This document shows positions 1 to 7,964 of a DNA stretch of 40,436 bases, piece by piece; the stretch's first letter is position 1; each line of letters starts with the position of its first letter. Below the pieces are notes generated by a model that saw only the letters and a list, made by a program, of their open reading frames with translations, was not told where the DNA came from and searched no databases. The position numbers and the translations under genes were made by a program. This DNA comes from Pseudomonas azerbaijanoccidentalis (GTDB lineage Bacteria > Pseudomonadota > Gammaproteobacteria > Pseudomonadales > Pseudomonadaceae), in the NCBI RefSeq assembly GCF_019145495.1, contig NZ_JAHSTU010000015.1, forward strand, positions 1 to 40,436, in the 5' to 3' direction.

Positions 1-28
1 ACACCTGAGATTTGCCGTCAACCACTAT

Positions 29-649
29 TTACGCCTTTTTGGCAGAAGAGGCCTTTTTAGGCATTAATCGCGGGATTCGGCGCGCTAACGGCGGTAGCCG
101 CAGCACCAGTAGCAGCGCACCTACAAATGCGTAGATAGCCCACTCCTTCAGATCGGCGCGCACTATCCACAACATATGCAGCAATCCGAGCCCGAGAATC
201 ACATAAACCAGCCGATGCAATTTCTTCCAGCGTGCGCCCAATCGCCTCTGGCTGTATCGGTTGGATGTCACCGCCAGCGCCAGCAAACACAGAAAGCCCA
301 GCACACCCACAATGATGTACGGACGCTTGCGCAATTCGACGCCCAGCTGTGACCAGTCAAACCCTAGGATGAATGCCAAATACGCACTCAAGTGCAGAAC
401 GACATAAGCGAAGCACCAAAGGCCCAACTGCCGCCGGACGGCAATCCACCCCGCCCAGCCGGTGAGTTTCAGCATTGGCGTCATGCTCAATGTAACGAGC
501 AACAGAACCAGCGTCCCTAACCCCAACCGATCTACCAACACTTTGCCGGGATCAGGTCCCAGCGCATCCCCCCACGCCTGATACAACCAAAGCAACGGCC
601 ACACCATCGCCGCAATGAACACACCGACACGCCAAAGCGGATATCGCAT
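29..649 (-). CDS. msrQ: MsrQ, heme-binding membrane subunit of the MsrPQ methionine sulfoxide reductase
   Basis: A 206-residue, very hydrophobic protein with about six membrane segments and the layout of the YedZ/MsrQ ferric-reductase-like family. Histidines in membrane segments (for example in VVLHLSAY and GLLHMLWIV) are the expected heme ligands. In the family, MsrQ passes electrons from the respiratory chain or flavin reductase across the inner membrane to the periplasmic molybdoenzyme MsrP, which repairs oxidised methionine. Its ATG shares one base with the msrP TGA stop (TGATG), so the two are translationally coupled and the pairing with msrP is the strongest support for the call. The C-terminus is lysine-rich (KKASSAKKA). 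Length is normal for the family. Confidence 0.95.
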   Translation of the reverse strand: MRYPLWRVGVFIAAMVWPLLWLYQAWGDALGPDPGKVLVDRLGLGTLVLLLVTLSMTPMLKLTGWAGWIAVRRQLGLWCFAYVVLHLSAYLAFILGFDWSQLGVELRKRPYIIVGVLGFLCLLALAVTSNRYSQRRLGARWKKLHRLVYVILGLGLLHMLWIVRADLKEWAIYAFVGALLLVLRLPPLARRIPRLMPKKASSAKKA

Positions 650-1662
650 CAGTAATTCTTCCGCAGATCGAGCCCTGTATAGAGAGAAGCAACCTCATCG
701 GCGTAACCGTTGAACATTTGCGTGTCGCGTACATTCGGCTTGAACAGGCCACTCGGCAAGCGCCGCTCATGCGCCTGCGTCCAGCGTGGATGGTCAACCG
801 TAGGATTCACATTTGCGTAGAAGCCATACTCGTCCGAGGCAATGCTCTGCCAAGTGGTTTTGGGCTGCTCGCTAACCAGGCTGATCCGCACAATGGACTT
901 GATGCTTTTGAATCCATACTTCCACGGCACGACCAAACGTAGCGGAGCCCCGTTCTGGTTGGGCAGTTCGCGTCCGTACATCCCCACCGCTAGAATCGCT
1001 AAAGGATTCATGGCTTCATCCAGTCGCAGCCCTTCTATATAAGGCCAGTCGATCAAGGCAAACCCGGAGCGCTGCCCCGGCATGCTTTTCGGGTCTTGCA
1101 GCGTTTCGAAGCGGATGAACTTGGCCTTGGAGGTTGGCTCGACCTCCTTGAGCAACGCCGAAAGAGGAAACCCGATCCAGGGAATAACCATCGACCATGC
1201 CTCCACGCAACGAAGACGGTAGATGCGCTCCTCCAATTGATAAGGCTTCATGAAGTCCTCCAGCGCATATCGCCCTGGCTTACCCACCTCCCCGTCCACA
1301 ACCACAGTCCACGGCTCAGTCTTCAGCGACCCGGCATTGGCTGCCGGGTCACCTTTATCGGTACCGAACTCATAGAAGTTGTTGTAGTGGGTCGCATCCT
1401 TGAAGGGCGTGATTGCTTCATCCTTAACGTTAACCGCCCCCCATTTGGTGGAAGGAAGCTTTTCGCTGAACCAGGAAGGCGCCTTGCCAGGCTCAACATC
1501 TGGATACCGCGCCGTTTCATCGGCCACCGCCCATCGAGGCAGACCGCTCACGGCCAGTCCGGCAACGGCAGCACCCAATACATTGCGTCGAGAAAGATAG
1601 AAGGATTCAGGCGTGACGTCCGACTCATGGCAATCGGACGCTTTGGGGATTTTGATCAGCAT
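649..1662 (-). CDS. msrP: MsrP, periplasmic molybdopterin-dependent protein-methionine-sulfoxide reductase catalytic subunit
   Basis: The 337-residue product carries a twin-arginine signal (SRRNVLGAAVAGLAV, arginines at about 25-26) ending near WAVADE, then an oxidoreductase molybdopterin-binding domain. The cysteine in RLRCVEAWSM (about residue 152) is the expected molybdenum ligand. It reduces methionine sulfoxide in oxidised periplasmic proteins, with electrons from MsrQ. I start at ATG 1662 because GCGGAG sits five bases upstream; a GTG at 1668 would overlap that ribosome-binding site. It lies 63 bases downstream of pssA on the same strand and overlaps msrQ by one base. The ribosome-binding site can pair with an upstream 9-base arm (see the hairpin entry). 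Confidence 0.95.
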   Translation of the reverse strand: MLIKIPKASDCHESDVTPESFYLSRRNVLGAAVAGLAVSGLPRWAVADETARYPDVEPGKAPSWFSEKLPSTKWGAVNVKDEAITPFKDATHYNNFYEFGTDKGDPAANAGSLKTEPWTVVVDGEVGKPGRYALEDFMKPYQLEERIYRLRCVEAWSMVIPWIGFPLSALLKEVEPTSKAKFIRFETLQDPKSMPGQRSGFALIDWPYIEGLRLDEAMNPLAILAVGMYGRELPNQNGAPLRLVVPWKYGFKSIKSIVRISLVSEQPKTTWQSIASDEYGFYANVNPTVDHPRWTQAHERRLPSGLFKPNVRDTQMFNGYADEVASLYTGLDLRKNY

Positions 1663-1666
1663 GGCC

Positions 1667-1710
1667 ACTCCGCAGCATTGGAGAACAGATGCACCAACAG
1701 ACTGCGGAGT
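1667..1710 (-). promoter_or_regulatory. Inverted repeat that can cover the msrP ribosome-binding site
   Basis: On the minus strand the pssA-msrP spacer contains ACTCCGCAG (1710-1702 side) and, 26 bases later, its exact complement CTGCGGAGT, which includes the msrP Shine-Dalgarno GCGGAG. In mRNA the nine-base stem would hide the ribosome-binding site. The pairing is seen directly; regulation of msrP translation is inference. Confidence 0.5.
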
Positions 1711-1725
1711 ATGAGGGAAATTACA

Positions 1726-2583
1726 TCACTCGACGCTTTTGCGCCGACGAAGATGCAACAAGTACTGCACCGGCCCCGAGGCCGCATAGGCGAGGAACAC
1801 CAACAGCAGAATGCGCGGCGGGTCACTGAACACGACCGCAAACACCAATACGACAGCAAGGATGGCCACGAAAGGTACGCGCCCTTTCAGATCCAGTTCC
1901 TTGAAGCTGTTGTACTTGATGTTGCTGACCATCAGCATGCCGGCCGCTGCAACCATCAGCGCCACCAGGAAGGACATTTTGGAGCCCTGGATGCCGTAGT
2001 CGCTGAACGCCCAGACAATCCCGGCCACAACACCCGCGGCAGCCGGGCTGGCCAAACCGATGAAGTAGCGCTTGTCGGCGGTGCCGACCTGGGTGTTGAA
2101 GCGCGCCAGACGCAATGCCGCGCCCGCCACATAGATGAAGGCAACCATCCAGCCAACCTTGCCCATGTCACCCAGAGCCCAGCCAAACGCCAGCAATGCG
2201 GGTGCTACGCCGAAAGCGACCATGTCCGACAGCGAGTCGTACTCGGCACCGAAGGCGCTTTGAGTGTTGGTCATGCGGGCAACCCGGCCATCAAGGCCGT
2301 CGAGCACCATGGCCACAAAGATGGCGATGGCAGCAAACGCGAAGTACTTGCTTGCGCTCACGGAGTCGCCAGCGCTCAAGGCGGCCTGCGCACTCATCGA
2401 GTTGATGATGGAGTAGAACCCTGCGAACAGGTTCGCAGTGGTGAACAGATTCGGCAGAAGATAGATACCACGATGCCGGACTTTACGGCCTTCAGCGTCA
2501 TGCCCTTCTTCGACATGCTCATCGATGGGCAGCAGGCTTTCGGCGTCAGAGGCCTGGTTTGGCTCTTCGGGACGTTCGCTCAT
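1726..2583 (-). CDS. pssA: CDP-diacylglycerol--serine O-phosphatidyltransferase
   Basis: A 285-residue polytopic inner-membrane enzyme that joins CDP-diacylglycerol and serine to make phosphatidylserine, the precursor of phosphatidylethanolamine. The complete CDP-alcohol phosphatidyltransferase signature D-x2-DG-x2-AR-x8-G-x3-D-x3-D is present at residues 95-120 (DGLDGRVAR...GAEYDSLSD), followed by hydrophobic helices and a basic tail (LHLRRRKSVE). The frame stays open upstream, but I chose ATG 2583 (MSERPEEPNQ) because the extended minus-10 promoter sequence lies between it and the far upstream ATG. It is the first gene of a probable pssA-msrP-msrQ unit and is separated from ilvC by a terminator. 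Confidence 0.95.
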   Translation of the reverse strand: MSERPEEPNQASDAESLLPIDEHVEEGHDAEGRKVRHRGIYLLPNLFTTANLFAGFYSIINSMSAQAALSAGDSVSASKYFAFAAIAIFVAMVLDGLDGRVARMTNTQSAFGAEYDSLSDMVAFGVAPALLAFGWALGDMGKVGWMVAFIYVAGAALRLARFNTQVGTADKRYFIGLASPAAAGVVAGIVWAFSDYGIQGSKMSFLVALMVAAAGMLMVSNIKYNSFKELDLKGRVPFVAILAVVLVFAVVFSDPPRILLLVFLAYAASGPVQYLLHLRRRKSVE

Positions 2584-2658
2584 GGACAATACCTTGCAAC
2601 GGGGTGGAAAGTTTCGACAGGTGTCTGCGACAACGGTTCGCATCGCAAACGATGCAGC

Positions 2659-2667
2659 TTTATACCA
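2659..2667 (-). promoter_or_regulatory. Candidate extended minus-10 promoter for pssA
   Basis: The minus strand reads TGGTATAAA, a TG-N-TATAAA extended minus-10 element, about 76 bases before the pssA ATG. No good minus-35 is visible at 16-18 bases. A small hairpin, GCATCG-TTTG-CGATGC (2639-2654), follows in the predicted 5' leader. Confidence 0.4.
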
Positions 2668-2683
2668 GAACCGGCGTTCCAAA

Positions 2684-2715
2684 CGAAAAAACGCGGCCTA
2701 AGCCGCGTTTTTCGT
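2684..2715 (-). terminator. Rho-independent terminator of ilvIHC
   Basis: On the minus strand, just after the ilvC stop, an A-run and ACGCGGC pair across a short TTAG loop with GCCGCGT followed by six T. The sequence is symmetric enough to work on both strands, but only ilvC reads into it here. Confidence 0.85.
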
Positions 2716-2728
2716 ACAAGCGCGTGAC

Positions 2729-3745
2729 TTAGTTTTTGGCTTTGTCGACGATCTTGTTGGCACCGATCCACGGCATCATGGAGCGCAGTTGCTCGCCGAT
2801 GATTTCGATACCGTGAGCGGCGTTGTTACGACGCTTGGCGGTCATCGAAGGATAGCCGGTAGCGCCTTCGCTGATGAACATCTTGGCGTATTCGCCGTCC
2901 TGAATACGTTTCAGGGCGTTGCGCATGGCCTGACGGGATTCGGCGTTGATGACTTCCGGGCCGGTCACGTACTCGCCGTATTCGGCGTTGTTGGAGATCG
3001 AGTAGTTCATGTTGGCGATACCGCCTTCGTACATGAGGTCAACGATCAGTTTCAGTTCGTGCAGGCATTCGAAGTAGGCCATTTCCGGCGCGTAGCCAGC
3101 TTCAACCAGAGTTTCGAAACCGGCTTTTACCAGTTCAACGGTACCGCCGCACAGAACGGCTTGTTCGCCGAACAGGTCGGTTTCAGTCTCGTCCTTGAAG
3201 GTGGTTTCGATGATGCCGGTACGACCGCCACCAACGCCTGCCGCGTAGGACAGTGCAACGTTTTTGGCGTTGCCCGAAGCGTCCTGGTAGATAGCGATCA
3301 GGTCAGGGATACCGCCGCCCTTCACGAATTCGGAACGTACGGTGTGGCCTGGAGCCTTCGGCGCGATCATGATCACGTCGAGGTCAGCGCGCGGCACAAC
3401 CTGGTTGTAGTGGATCGCGAAACCGTGGGAGAAGGCCAGGGTGGCGCCCTTCTTGATGTTCGGTTCGATTTCGTTTTTGTACAGGGAGGACTGGAACTCG
3501 TCCGGGGTCAGGATCATGACCAGGTCGGCAGCTGCAACGGCGGAAGCAACGTCGGTCACTTTCAGGCCATGGGCTTCTGCCTTGGCAACGGTAGCCGAAC
3601 CTTTACGCAGGCCAACGGTAACGTCTACGCCGGAGTCTTTCAGGTTGCACGCTTGAGCGTGGCCCTGGGAACCGTAACCGATGATGGCTACTTTCTTGCC
3701 CTGGATGATCGACAGGTCGCAGTCTTTATCGTAGAAAACTTTCAT
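2729..3745 (-). CDS. ilvC: Ketol-acid reductoisomerase (NADP+), class I
   Basis: A 338-residue class I (short) enzyme that isomerises and reduces acetolactate or acetohydroxybutyrate to the dihydroxy acids of valine and isoleucine synthesis. The Rossmann dinucleotide loop is GYGSQGHAQA (residues 23-32), with a GLRKGS segment (45-50) expected to hold NADPH phosphate. Magnesium ligands D190, E194, E226 and E230 are present in the usual spacing (TETDLFGEQ and YFECLHELK). AGGGGA lies just upstream of the ATG. It is the third gene of ilvI-ilvH-ilvC, 45 bases after ilvH, and ends 14 bases before the terminator. Confidence 0.98.
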   Translation of the reverse strand: MKVFYDKDCDLSIIQGKKVAIIGYGSQGHAQACNLKDSGVDVTVGLRKGSATVAKAEAHGLKVTDVASAVAAADLVMILTPDEFQSSLYKNEIEPNIKKGATLAFSHGFAIHYNQVVPRADLDVIMIAPKAPGHTVRSEFVKGGGIPDLIAIYQDASGNAKNVALSYAAGVGGGRTGIIETTFKDETETDLFGEQAVLCGGTVELVKAGFETLVEAGYAPEMAYFECLHELKLIVDLMYEGGIANMNYSISNNAEYGEYVTGPEVINAESRQAMRNALKRIQDGEYAKMFISEGATGYPSMTAKRRNNAAHGIEIIGEQLRSMMPWIGANKIVDKAKN

Positions 3746-3790
3746 GAATTTCCCCTATATCAGGCCGTTCAGGCCATTCGCTAATTTGGT

Positions 3791-4282
3791 TTAGATGCTG
3801 AGTACTTTGTCGCCGCGGGCAATACCGGTGACGCCACTGCGGACGGTCTCCAGAATCGAAGCGGTGCCAATGGACTGAATGAAGCTGTCGAGCTTGTCGC
3901 TGGTACCGGTCAGTTGAACGGTATAAACGCTGGCGCTGACATCGACGATCTGTCCACGATAAATATCGGTGGTGCGTTTGATCTCGGCGCGCTGGGCACC
4001 GGTGGCCTTGACCTTGACCAGCATCAGTTCGCGCTCGATGTGAGCACTCTCCGACAAGTCGACCAGTTTTACCACTTCGATCAATTTGTTCAGGTTCTTG
4101 GTGATCTGTTCGATGACTTCATCGTGACCAACCGTGGTCAACGTCAGACGCGACAGGGTCGGATCTTCGGTTGGCGCCACAGTCAGGCTTTCGATGTTGT
4201 AGTTGCGCTGCGAGAACAGGCCAACCACACGAGACAGAGCGCCCGGTTCGTTTTCCAGAAGCAAGGAAATAATGTGCCGCAT
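3791..4282 (-). CDS. ilvH: Acetolactate synthase small (regulatory) subunit
   Basis: 163 residues beginning MRHIISLLLENEPGALSRV, the classic start of IlvH/IlvN: an N-terminal ACT domain (about residues 3-75) that binds valine for feedback inhibition, then the C-terminal domain that activates the catalytic subunit. The frame is open ten codons further upstream, but that would run into the ilvI coding end. ATG 4282 lies two bases after the ilvI TAA and gives the standard length. Co-expressed with ilvI and ilvC. Confidence 0.97.
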   Translation of the reverse strand: MRHIISLLLENEPGALSRVVGLFSQRNYNIESLTVAPTEDPTLSRLTLTTVGHDEVIEQITKNLNKLIEVVKLVDLSESAHIERELMLVKVKATGAQRAEIKRTTDIYRGQIVDVSASVYTVQLTGTSDKLDSFIQSIGTASILETVRSGVTGIARGDKVLSI

Positions 4283-4284
4283 GA

Positions 4285-6009
4285 TTAGGTACGCTCCGTC
4301 TTGCTCAGCCACATATCGCGCATGGAGCCGTCTTTGATTTGCATCGGATAGACGTGCTCGCTGGTGTCGACCGAAATATCGATCACCACCAGGCGATCTT
4401 TCATGGCAAACGCCTCTTCCATCTTCGACTTCAAATCTTTCGAATCGGTGATGCGCACACCAACGTGACCATAAGCCTCCGCCAGCTTGACGAAATCAGG
4501 CAGCGATTCCATATAGGAATGAGAGTGACGGCTGCCGTAGCTCATGTCCTGCCACTGGCGAACCATGCCCAACACACCGTTGTTCAGGATGACGATTTTC
4601 ACCGGCAAACCGTATTGCAGGCAGGTCGACAGCTCCTGAATGTTCATCTGGATGCTGCCCTCGCCCGTTACGCAGGCGACGTCATCATCCGGGAAGCTCA
4701 ACTTGATGCCCATGGCTGCCGGAAAACCGAAGCCCATGGTGCCCAGACCACCGGAGTTGATCCAGCGGTTCGGCTTGTTGAACTTGTAGTACTGCGCCGC
4801 GAACATCTGATGCTGACCCACGTCGGAAGCTACAAAGGCGTCGCCCTTGGTCACTTCACACAGGGTCTCGATCACAGCCTGCGGTTTGATGACGCTGCCG
4901 TCGCCCTTGTCATAAGGGAACAAGCCGCGATCACCGCGCCACTCGTCGATCTGTTTCCACCAGCTGGCAACGGACTCCTTGTTCGGGGTCTCGCCGATTT
5001 CCTTGAGGATCGCGACCATTTCGGTCAGGACGCTCTCGACCGGACCAACGATTGGCACGTCGGCCTTGATGGTCTTGGAAATCGAAGCCGGGTCGATGTC
5101 GATGTGAATGATCTTGGCGTTCGGGCAGAACTTCGAAGCGCCGTTGATCACGCGATCGTCGAAACGTGCGCCGACCGCCAGGATCACGTCAGCGTGGTGC
5201 ATCGCCAGGTTGGCGGTGTAGCTGCCGTGCATGCCGAGCATGCCGATGAACTGACGGTCGGTGCCCGGGAAACCGCCCAGGCCCATCAGGGTATTGGTCA
5301 CCGGCAGATTGAGCATTTTCGCCAGTTCGGTCAGCGGCGCGGAGCCACCACCCAGAATGACGCCGCCGCCCGAGTACATCACGGGACGCTTGGCCGCCAG
5401 GAGCATTTCTGCCGCCTTGCGGATTTGCCCCGAGTGACCGCGAACGGCCGGGCTGTAGGAGCGCAACTTGGCTTTTTTCGGGAAGACGTATTCGAATTTT
5501 TCGGCCGGGTTGGTCATGTCTTTCGGGATATCGACAACGACTGGACCAGGACGACCGGATTGCGCCAGGTAGAAGGCTTTCTTCATGACTTCCGGGATTT
5601 CCGACGCATGCTTGATCATGAAGCTGTGCTTCACGATCGGCCGGGAGATACCGATCATGTCGGTTTCCTGGAAGGCGTCGGTACCGACCATGGTGCTCGG
5701 CACCTGGCCGGAAATCACCACCATCGGAATGGAGTCCATGTAGGCCGTGGCAATACCGGTGATGGCGTTTGTGGCGCCAGGACCGGAAGTCACCAGTACC
5801 ACACCGGCTTTACCGGTGGCACGGGCGTAACCGTCAGCCATATGGGTAGCCGCTTGCTCGTGACGAACCAGGATGTGGGTCACTTCCGGTTCTTTGAACA
5901 GGGCATCGTAGACATGAAGAAGAGCACCACCCGGGTACCCGTAGATATATTTGACGCCTTCGTCACGCAAAAAGCGGACGAGCATCTCACCGCCAGATAA
6001 AAGCTCCAC
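4285..6009 (-). CDS. ilvI: Acetolactate synthase large (catalytic) subunit, biosynthetic type
   Basis: A 574-residue thiamine-diphosphate enzyme condensing two pyruvates, or pyruvate and 2-ketobutyrate, in the first common step of branched-chain amino acid synthesis. The catalytic glutamate is in LVRHEQAATHMADGYARATG (about residue 51); the C-terminal ThDP/Mg motif starts GEGSIQMN and ends with LNN. FAD and interface regions are complete. I start at GTG 6009 (VELLSGGEML) because AGGTGA sits at the right distance and the length equals that usual in Pseudomonas; the ATG at 6051 has no comparable signal. A leader of roughly 300 bases precedes it. Confidence 0.97.
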   Translation of the reverse strand: MELLSGGEMLVRFLRDEGVKYIYGYPGGALLHVYDALFKEPEVTHILVRHEQAATHMADGYARATGKAGVVLVTSGPGATNAITGIATAYMDSIPMVVISGQVPSTMVGTDAFQETDMIGISRPIVKHSFMIKHASEIPEVMKKAFYLAQSGRPGPVVVDIPKDMTNPAEKFEYVFPKKAKLRSYSPAVRGHSGQIRKAAEMLLAAKRPVMYSGGGVILGGGSAPLTELAKMLNLPVTNTLMGLGGFPGTDRQFIGMLGMHGSYTANLAMHHADVILAVGARFDDRVINGASKFCPNAKIIHIDIDPASISKTIKADVPIVGPVESVLTEMVAILKEIGETPNKESVASWWKQIDEWRGDRGLFPYDKGDGSVIKPQAVIETLCEVTKGDAFVASDVGQHQMFAAQYYKFNKPNRWINSGGLGTMGFGFPAAMGIKLSFPDDDVACVTGEGSIQMNIQELSTCLQYGLPVKIVILNNGVLGMVRQWQDMSYGSRHSHSYMESLPDFVKLAEAYGHVGVRITDSKDLKSKMEEAFAMKDRLVVIDISVDTSEHVYPMQIKDGSMRDMWLSKTERT

Positions 6010-6409
6010 GTTGCTCACCTCTAAAACGCCAGAATACCGCCCACGAAACATGGAACGGGTCTTAATAGGTTTACTTCTCAGCAGAGCATGAGCGACGGTG
6101 GTCGCCGACTACGTCAGCACTGACTGAGCAAGTATTGGGATCGTCCCAAGTGTTGCGGGCCTTTCCCACCCAGCGCGAGGTAACGCGTTGCGGGTGTAAC
6201 AGGTCGGCGCTGGTGTGCGCCTCATGATCTGCTGAGTGGGTCTGCTTCTGGCAGTCCCTCTACAGCGGACTTTGGATTCTTCTGTTTCGTCCCCTTCAAG
6301 TCAAGTCGTCTATGCGCTTTATTCTAGTAACCGCATGAGAACGCAAGAAAAAACCTATAAACCCCATGTGTGTTAGCTTCAATTGCGCAACTTTTGACAA
6401 GGAATTGGC
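6010..6409. other. ilvI leader / divergent promoter region without a confident gene
   Basis: 400 bases between divergent ilvI and the DUF4124 gene. On the minus strand there is a possible minus-10 TAGAAT (+ strand 6322-6327), a 38-codon ORF starting ATG at 6224 with Ile/Leu/Val-rich residues near its end (TIPILAQSVL), and small hairpins TTGGGA-CGA-TCCCAA (6136-6150) and GTCAG-TG-CTGAC (6114-6125). No T-tract follows the hairpins, so a classical attenuator is not shown. Confidence 0.4.
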
Positions 6410-6832
6410 ATGCGTACGCACTTCTTCATCGCCGGCCTGCTGGCCACCCTCAGCCCGCTGTCCATGGCCGCGCAGGTTTACAAATGGGTCGACGCCCAGG
6501 GCGTTACCCATTTCGATGCGCAGCCACCCCAAGGTCAGCCGGCCACGACCATCGTCACGCCCGCTGCACCCAGTGACAAGCCACTCCCTCCCGCCCATAG
6601 CGGTGCCATTGGCGATCAAAAGGCCATTGATAACAGTGTCAAAAAGCAGGTCGCCCAGCAGCAGGCGGAACTGAAAGTGTTTTGTGAACAGGCGCGAACG
6701 AACCTCGCGCAGTTGCAGAACAATCCGCGACTCAGGGAGGAAGTGGAAGGACAGTTACGCCGTCTGGATGACGCACAGCGGCAGGAACGCATTGGCGAAA
6801 CACAGAAGCAAATTGCGGAAAACTGCCAGTAG
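6410..6832 (+). CDS. DUF4124 domain-containing secreted protein
   Basis: 140 residues with a clear Sec signal peptide (MRTHFFIAGLLATLSPLSMA, cleavage about 20/21). It is followed at once by the DUF4124 signature AQVYKWVDAQGVTHFDAQPP, then a proline/alanine linker and a charged, glutamine-rich helical region (about residues 75-140) likely to form a coiled coil. The function of this periplasmic family is unknown. AAGGA precedes the ATG at good distance. It is transcribed divergently from ilvI and convergently with yqcC, so it appears monocistronic. One cysteine (FCEQ) and a terminal NCQ could form a disulfide. Confidence 0.9.
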   Translation: MRTHFFIAGLLATLSPLSMAAQVYKWVDAQGVTHFDAQPPQGQPATTIVTPAAPSDKPLPPAHSGAIGDQKAIDNSVKKQVAQQQAELKVFCEQARTNLAQLQNNPRLREEVEGQLRRLDDAQRQERIGETQKQIAENCQ

Positions 6833-6838
6833 CCACCT

Positions 6839-6866
6839 GTAGGAACCGACCAAACTCGGCTCCTAC
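6839..6866. repeat. Short degenerate REP-like inverted repeat
   Basis: GTAGGAACCGA and TCGGCTCCTAC pair with one mismatch across a six-base loop in the convergent gap between the DUF4124 gene and yqcC. It resembles the outer arms of Pseudomonas REP elements and has no T-tract. Confidence 0.6.
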
Positions 6867-6878
6867 AAAGGCTCGCCG

Positions 6879-7214
6879 TCAGCGAGAGGCGGTGATCAGC
6901 AGATCAAATTCTTTGAGCAGCACTTGCAACTGCCGATCCTTGCCCAGGACATTGCGTCCGGCAAAGACCATTTCGGCCATTTCCTGAATACCCGACGCAT
7001 TGGGCAACGGCAGATCCTGTTCGAGGATCGCCTTCATGCGCGGCAGGAAAATCCATTGCAGCCACTGCTCGAATTCCAGGGTATCGACCGAAAACGGCTC
7101 GACACTGGAAAGCGCTTCAGCCGATGGCGAAACTTCGTCCCACCATCCCTGCACCCGCAACTCCCGTTCGATCAGCAGCAGTTGATCGGCGATTTTCAGA
7201 AAGCGTGCATCCAT
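6879..7214 (-). CDS. YqcC family protein
   Basis: A 111-residue soluble helical protein with the YqcC-like features VQGWWDEVSPS, FEQWLQWIFLPRM and NASGIQEMAEM. The family has no firmly established role; members often sit near tRNA-modification or cell-envelope genes. I use ATG 7214, which shares a base with the lpoP TGA stop (TGATG); a GTG one codon earlier is possible. It is the last gene of mrcB-lpoP-yqcC and converges on the DUF4124 gene. Confidence 0.85.
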   Translation of the reverse strand: MDARFLKIADQLLLIERELRVQGWWDEVSPSAEALSSVEPFSVDTLEFEQWLQWIFLPRMKAILEQDLPLPNASGIQEMAEMVFAGRNVLGKDRQLQVLLKEFDLLITASR

Positions 7215-7948
7215 CACGACGAAACCTTGGCTTTCTGACGAGCCAGTGCTGCACCGGAGGAGTCACCCTGCTTCTCACGCGCCTGAGCGATCAATTCCCA
7301 CAGGCTCGCTTGAAGCGCCGGACGACCATTGGCGAACGTCAGGCCACGACGGGCAAATTGCTCGGCCTGTGGCGCATCACCTTGGGCCATGCGCACTTGA
7401 GCCAGTCGATAAAGCACTTGTGGCTCACGCGGAGCAACGCGCTGGGCGCGTTCCAGACTGGAGGACGCACCGTTAAGGTCGCCGCCGGCCTGTTGTTGTT
7501 GGGCGGTGGTCAACAGGGCGAGGACCGGACCGTCCAGTTGCTCGTCAGCAGACAGGCCGCCAGAGCTGGCCGACGGAATCCCGCTCGGCGTTGAAGGCAT
7601 GCTGTAGCTGCCCTGGTTGATCGGTGCGGACTGAACCGGCGAGGTATCAATCGGCCCCGGTGTAATCGGCCCAGGAGTAATCGGCGTGGTGCTGATCGGC
7701 GTCGACGTCGTTGCGCCGCCACCCGGGATCATCACGACCACTCCGGTATCGCCTTGCGGAATCGCCTGCGTTTGCGATTGCACGGGACGCTTCACCGTGG
7801 TCTGACGATAACCACCGTTTGCAGAAACGCGCTCGCTGTTGGAAACCGCAGTTCCGGAGTCCACCACCGGAATCGAACCACGTTGTACTGAGGAACAACC
7901 GCTGAGCAAAGCTACGGCGGCAACCGCTGGAATCAACCACTTGTTCAC
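7214..7948 (-). CDS. lpoP: TPR lipoprotein, probable PBP1b activator LpoP
   Basis: 244 residues with a lipoprotein signal and lipobox LLSGC (Cys18), a long low-complexity linker rich in Thr, Pro and Ser (PITPGPITPGPI near residues 90-105), then a C-terminal tetratricopeptide segment (about 140-235: two to three helix pairs such as GDLNGASSSLERAQRVAPRE and GDAPQAEQFARRGL). In P. aeruginosa a lipoprotein of this design next to the PBP1b gene (LpoP) activates PBP1b from the outer membrane. Gene position directly after mrcB (16-base gap) supports that role here, but it is inferred. Start is GTG with GAGGG upstream. Confidence 0.8.
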   Translation of the reverse strand: MNKWLIPAVAAVALLSGCSSVQRGSIPVVDSGTAVSNSERVSANGGYRQTTVKRPVQSQTQAIPQGDTGVVVMIPGGGATTSTPISTTPITPGPITPGPIDTSPVQSAPINQGSYSMPSTPSGIPSASSGGLSADEQLDGPVLALLTTAQQQQAGGDLNGASSSLERAQRVAPREPQVLYRLAQVRMAQGDAPQAEQFARRGLTFANGRPALQASLWELIAQAREKQGDSSGAALARQKAKVSS

Positions 7949-7964
7949 TTGAAACCCTCTTTGC

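Noticed and set aside
1096..2727. Plus-strand open frame of 543 codons opposite msrP and pssA
   Set aside because: It runs antisense to two clear enzyme genes, has no ribosome-binding site or recognisable domain, and its composition (Gln, His, Arg, Gly rich) is typical of antisense GC-rich frames.
4339..6000. Plus-strand open frame of 553 codons opposite ilvI
   Set aside because: Antisense shadow of a fully motif-supported gene; rich in His, Asp, Val and Arg with no domain.
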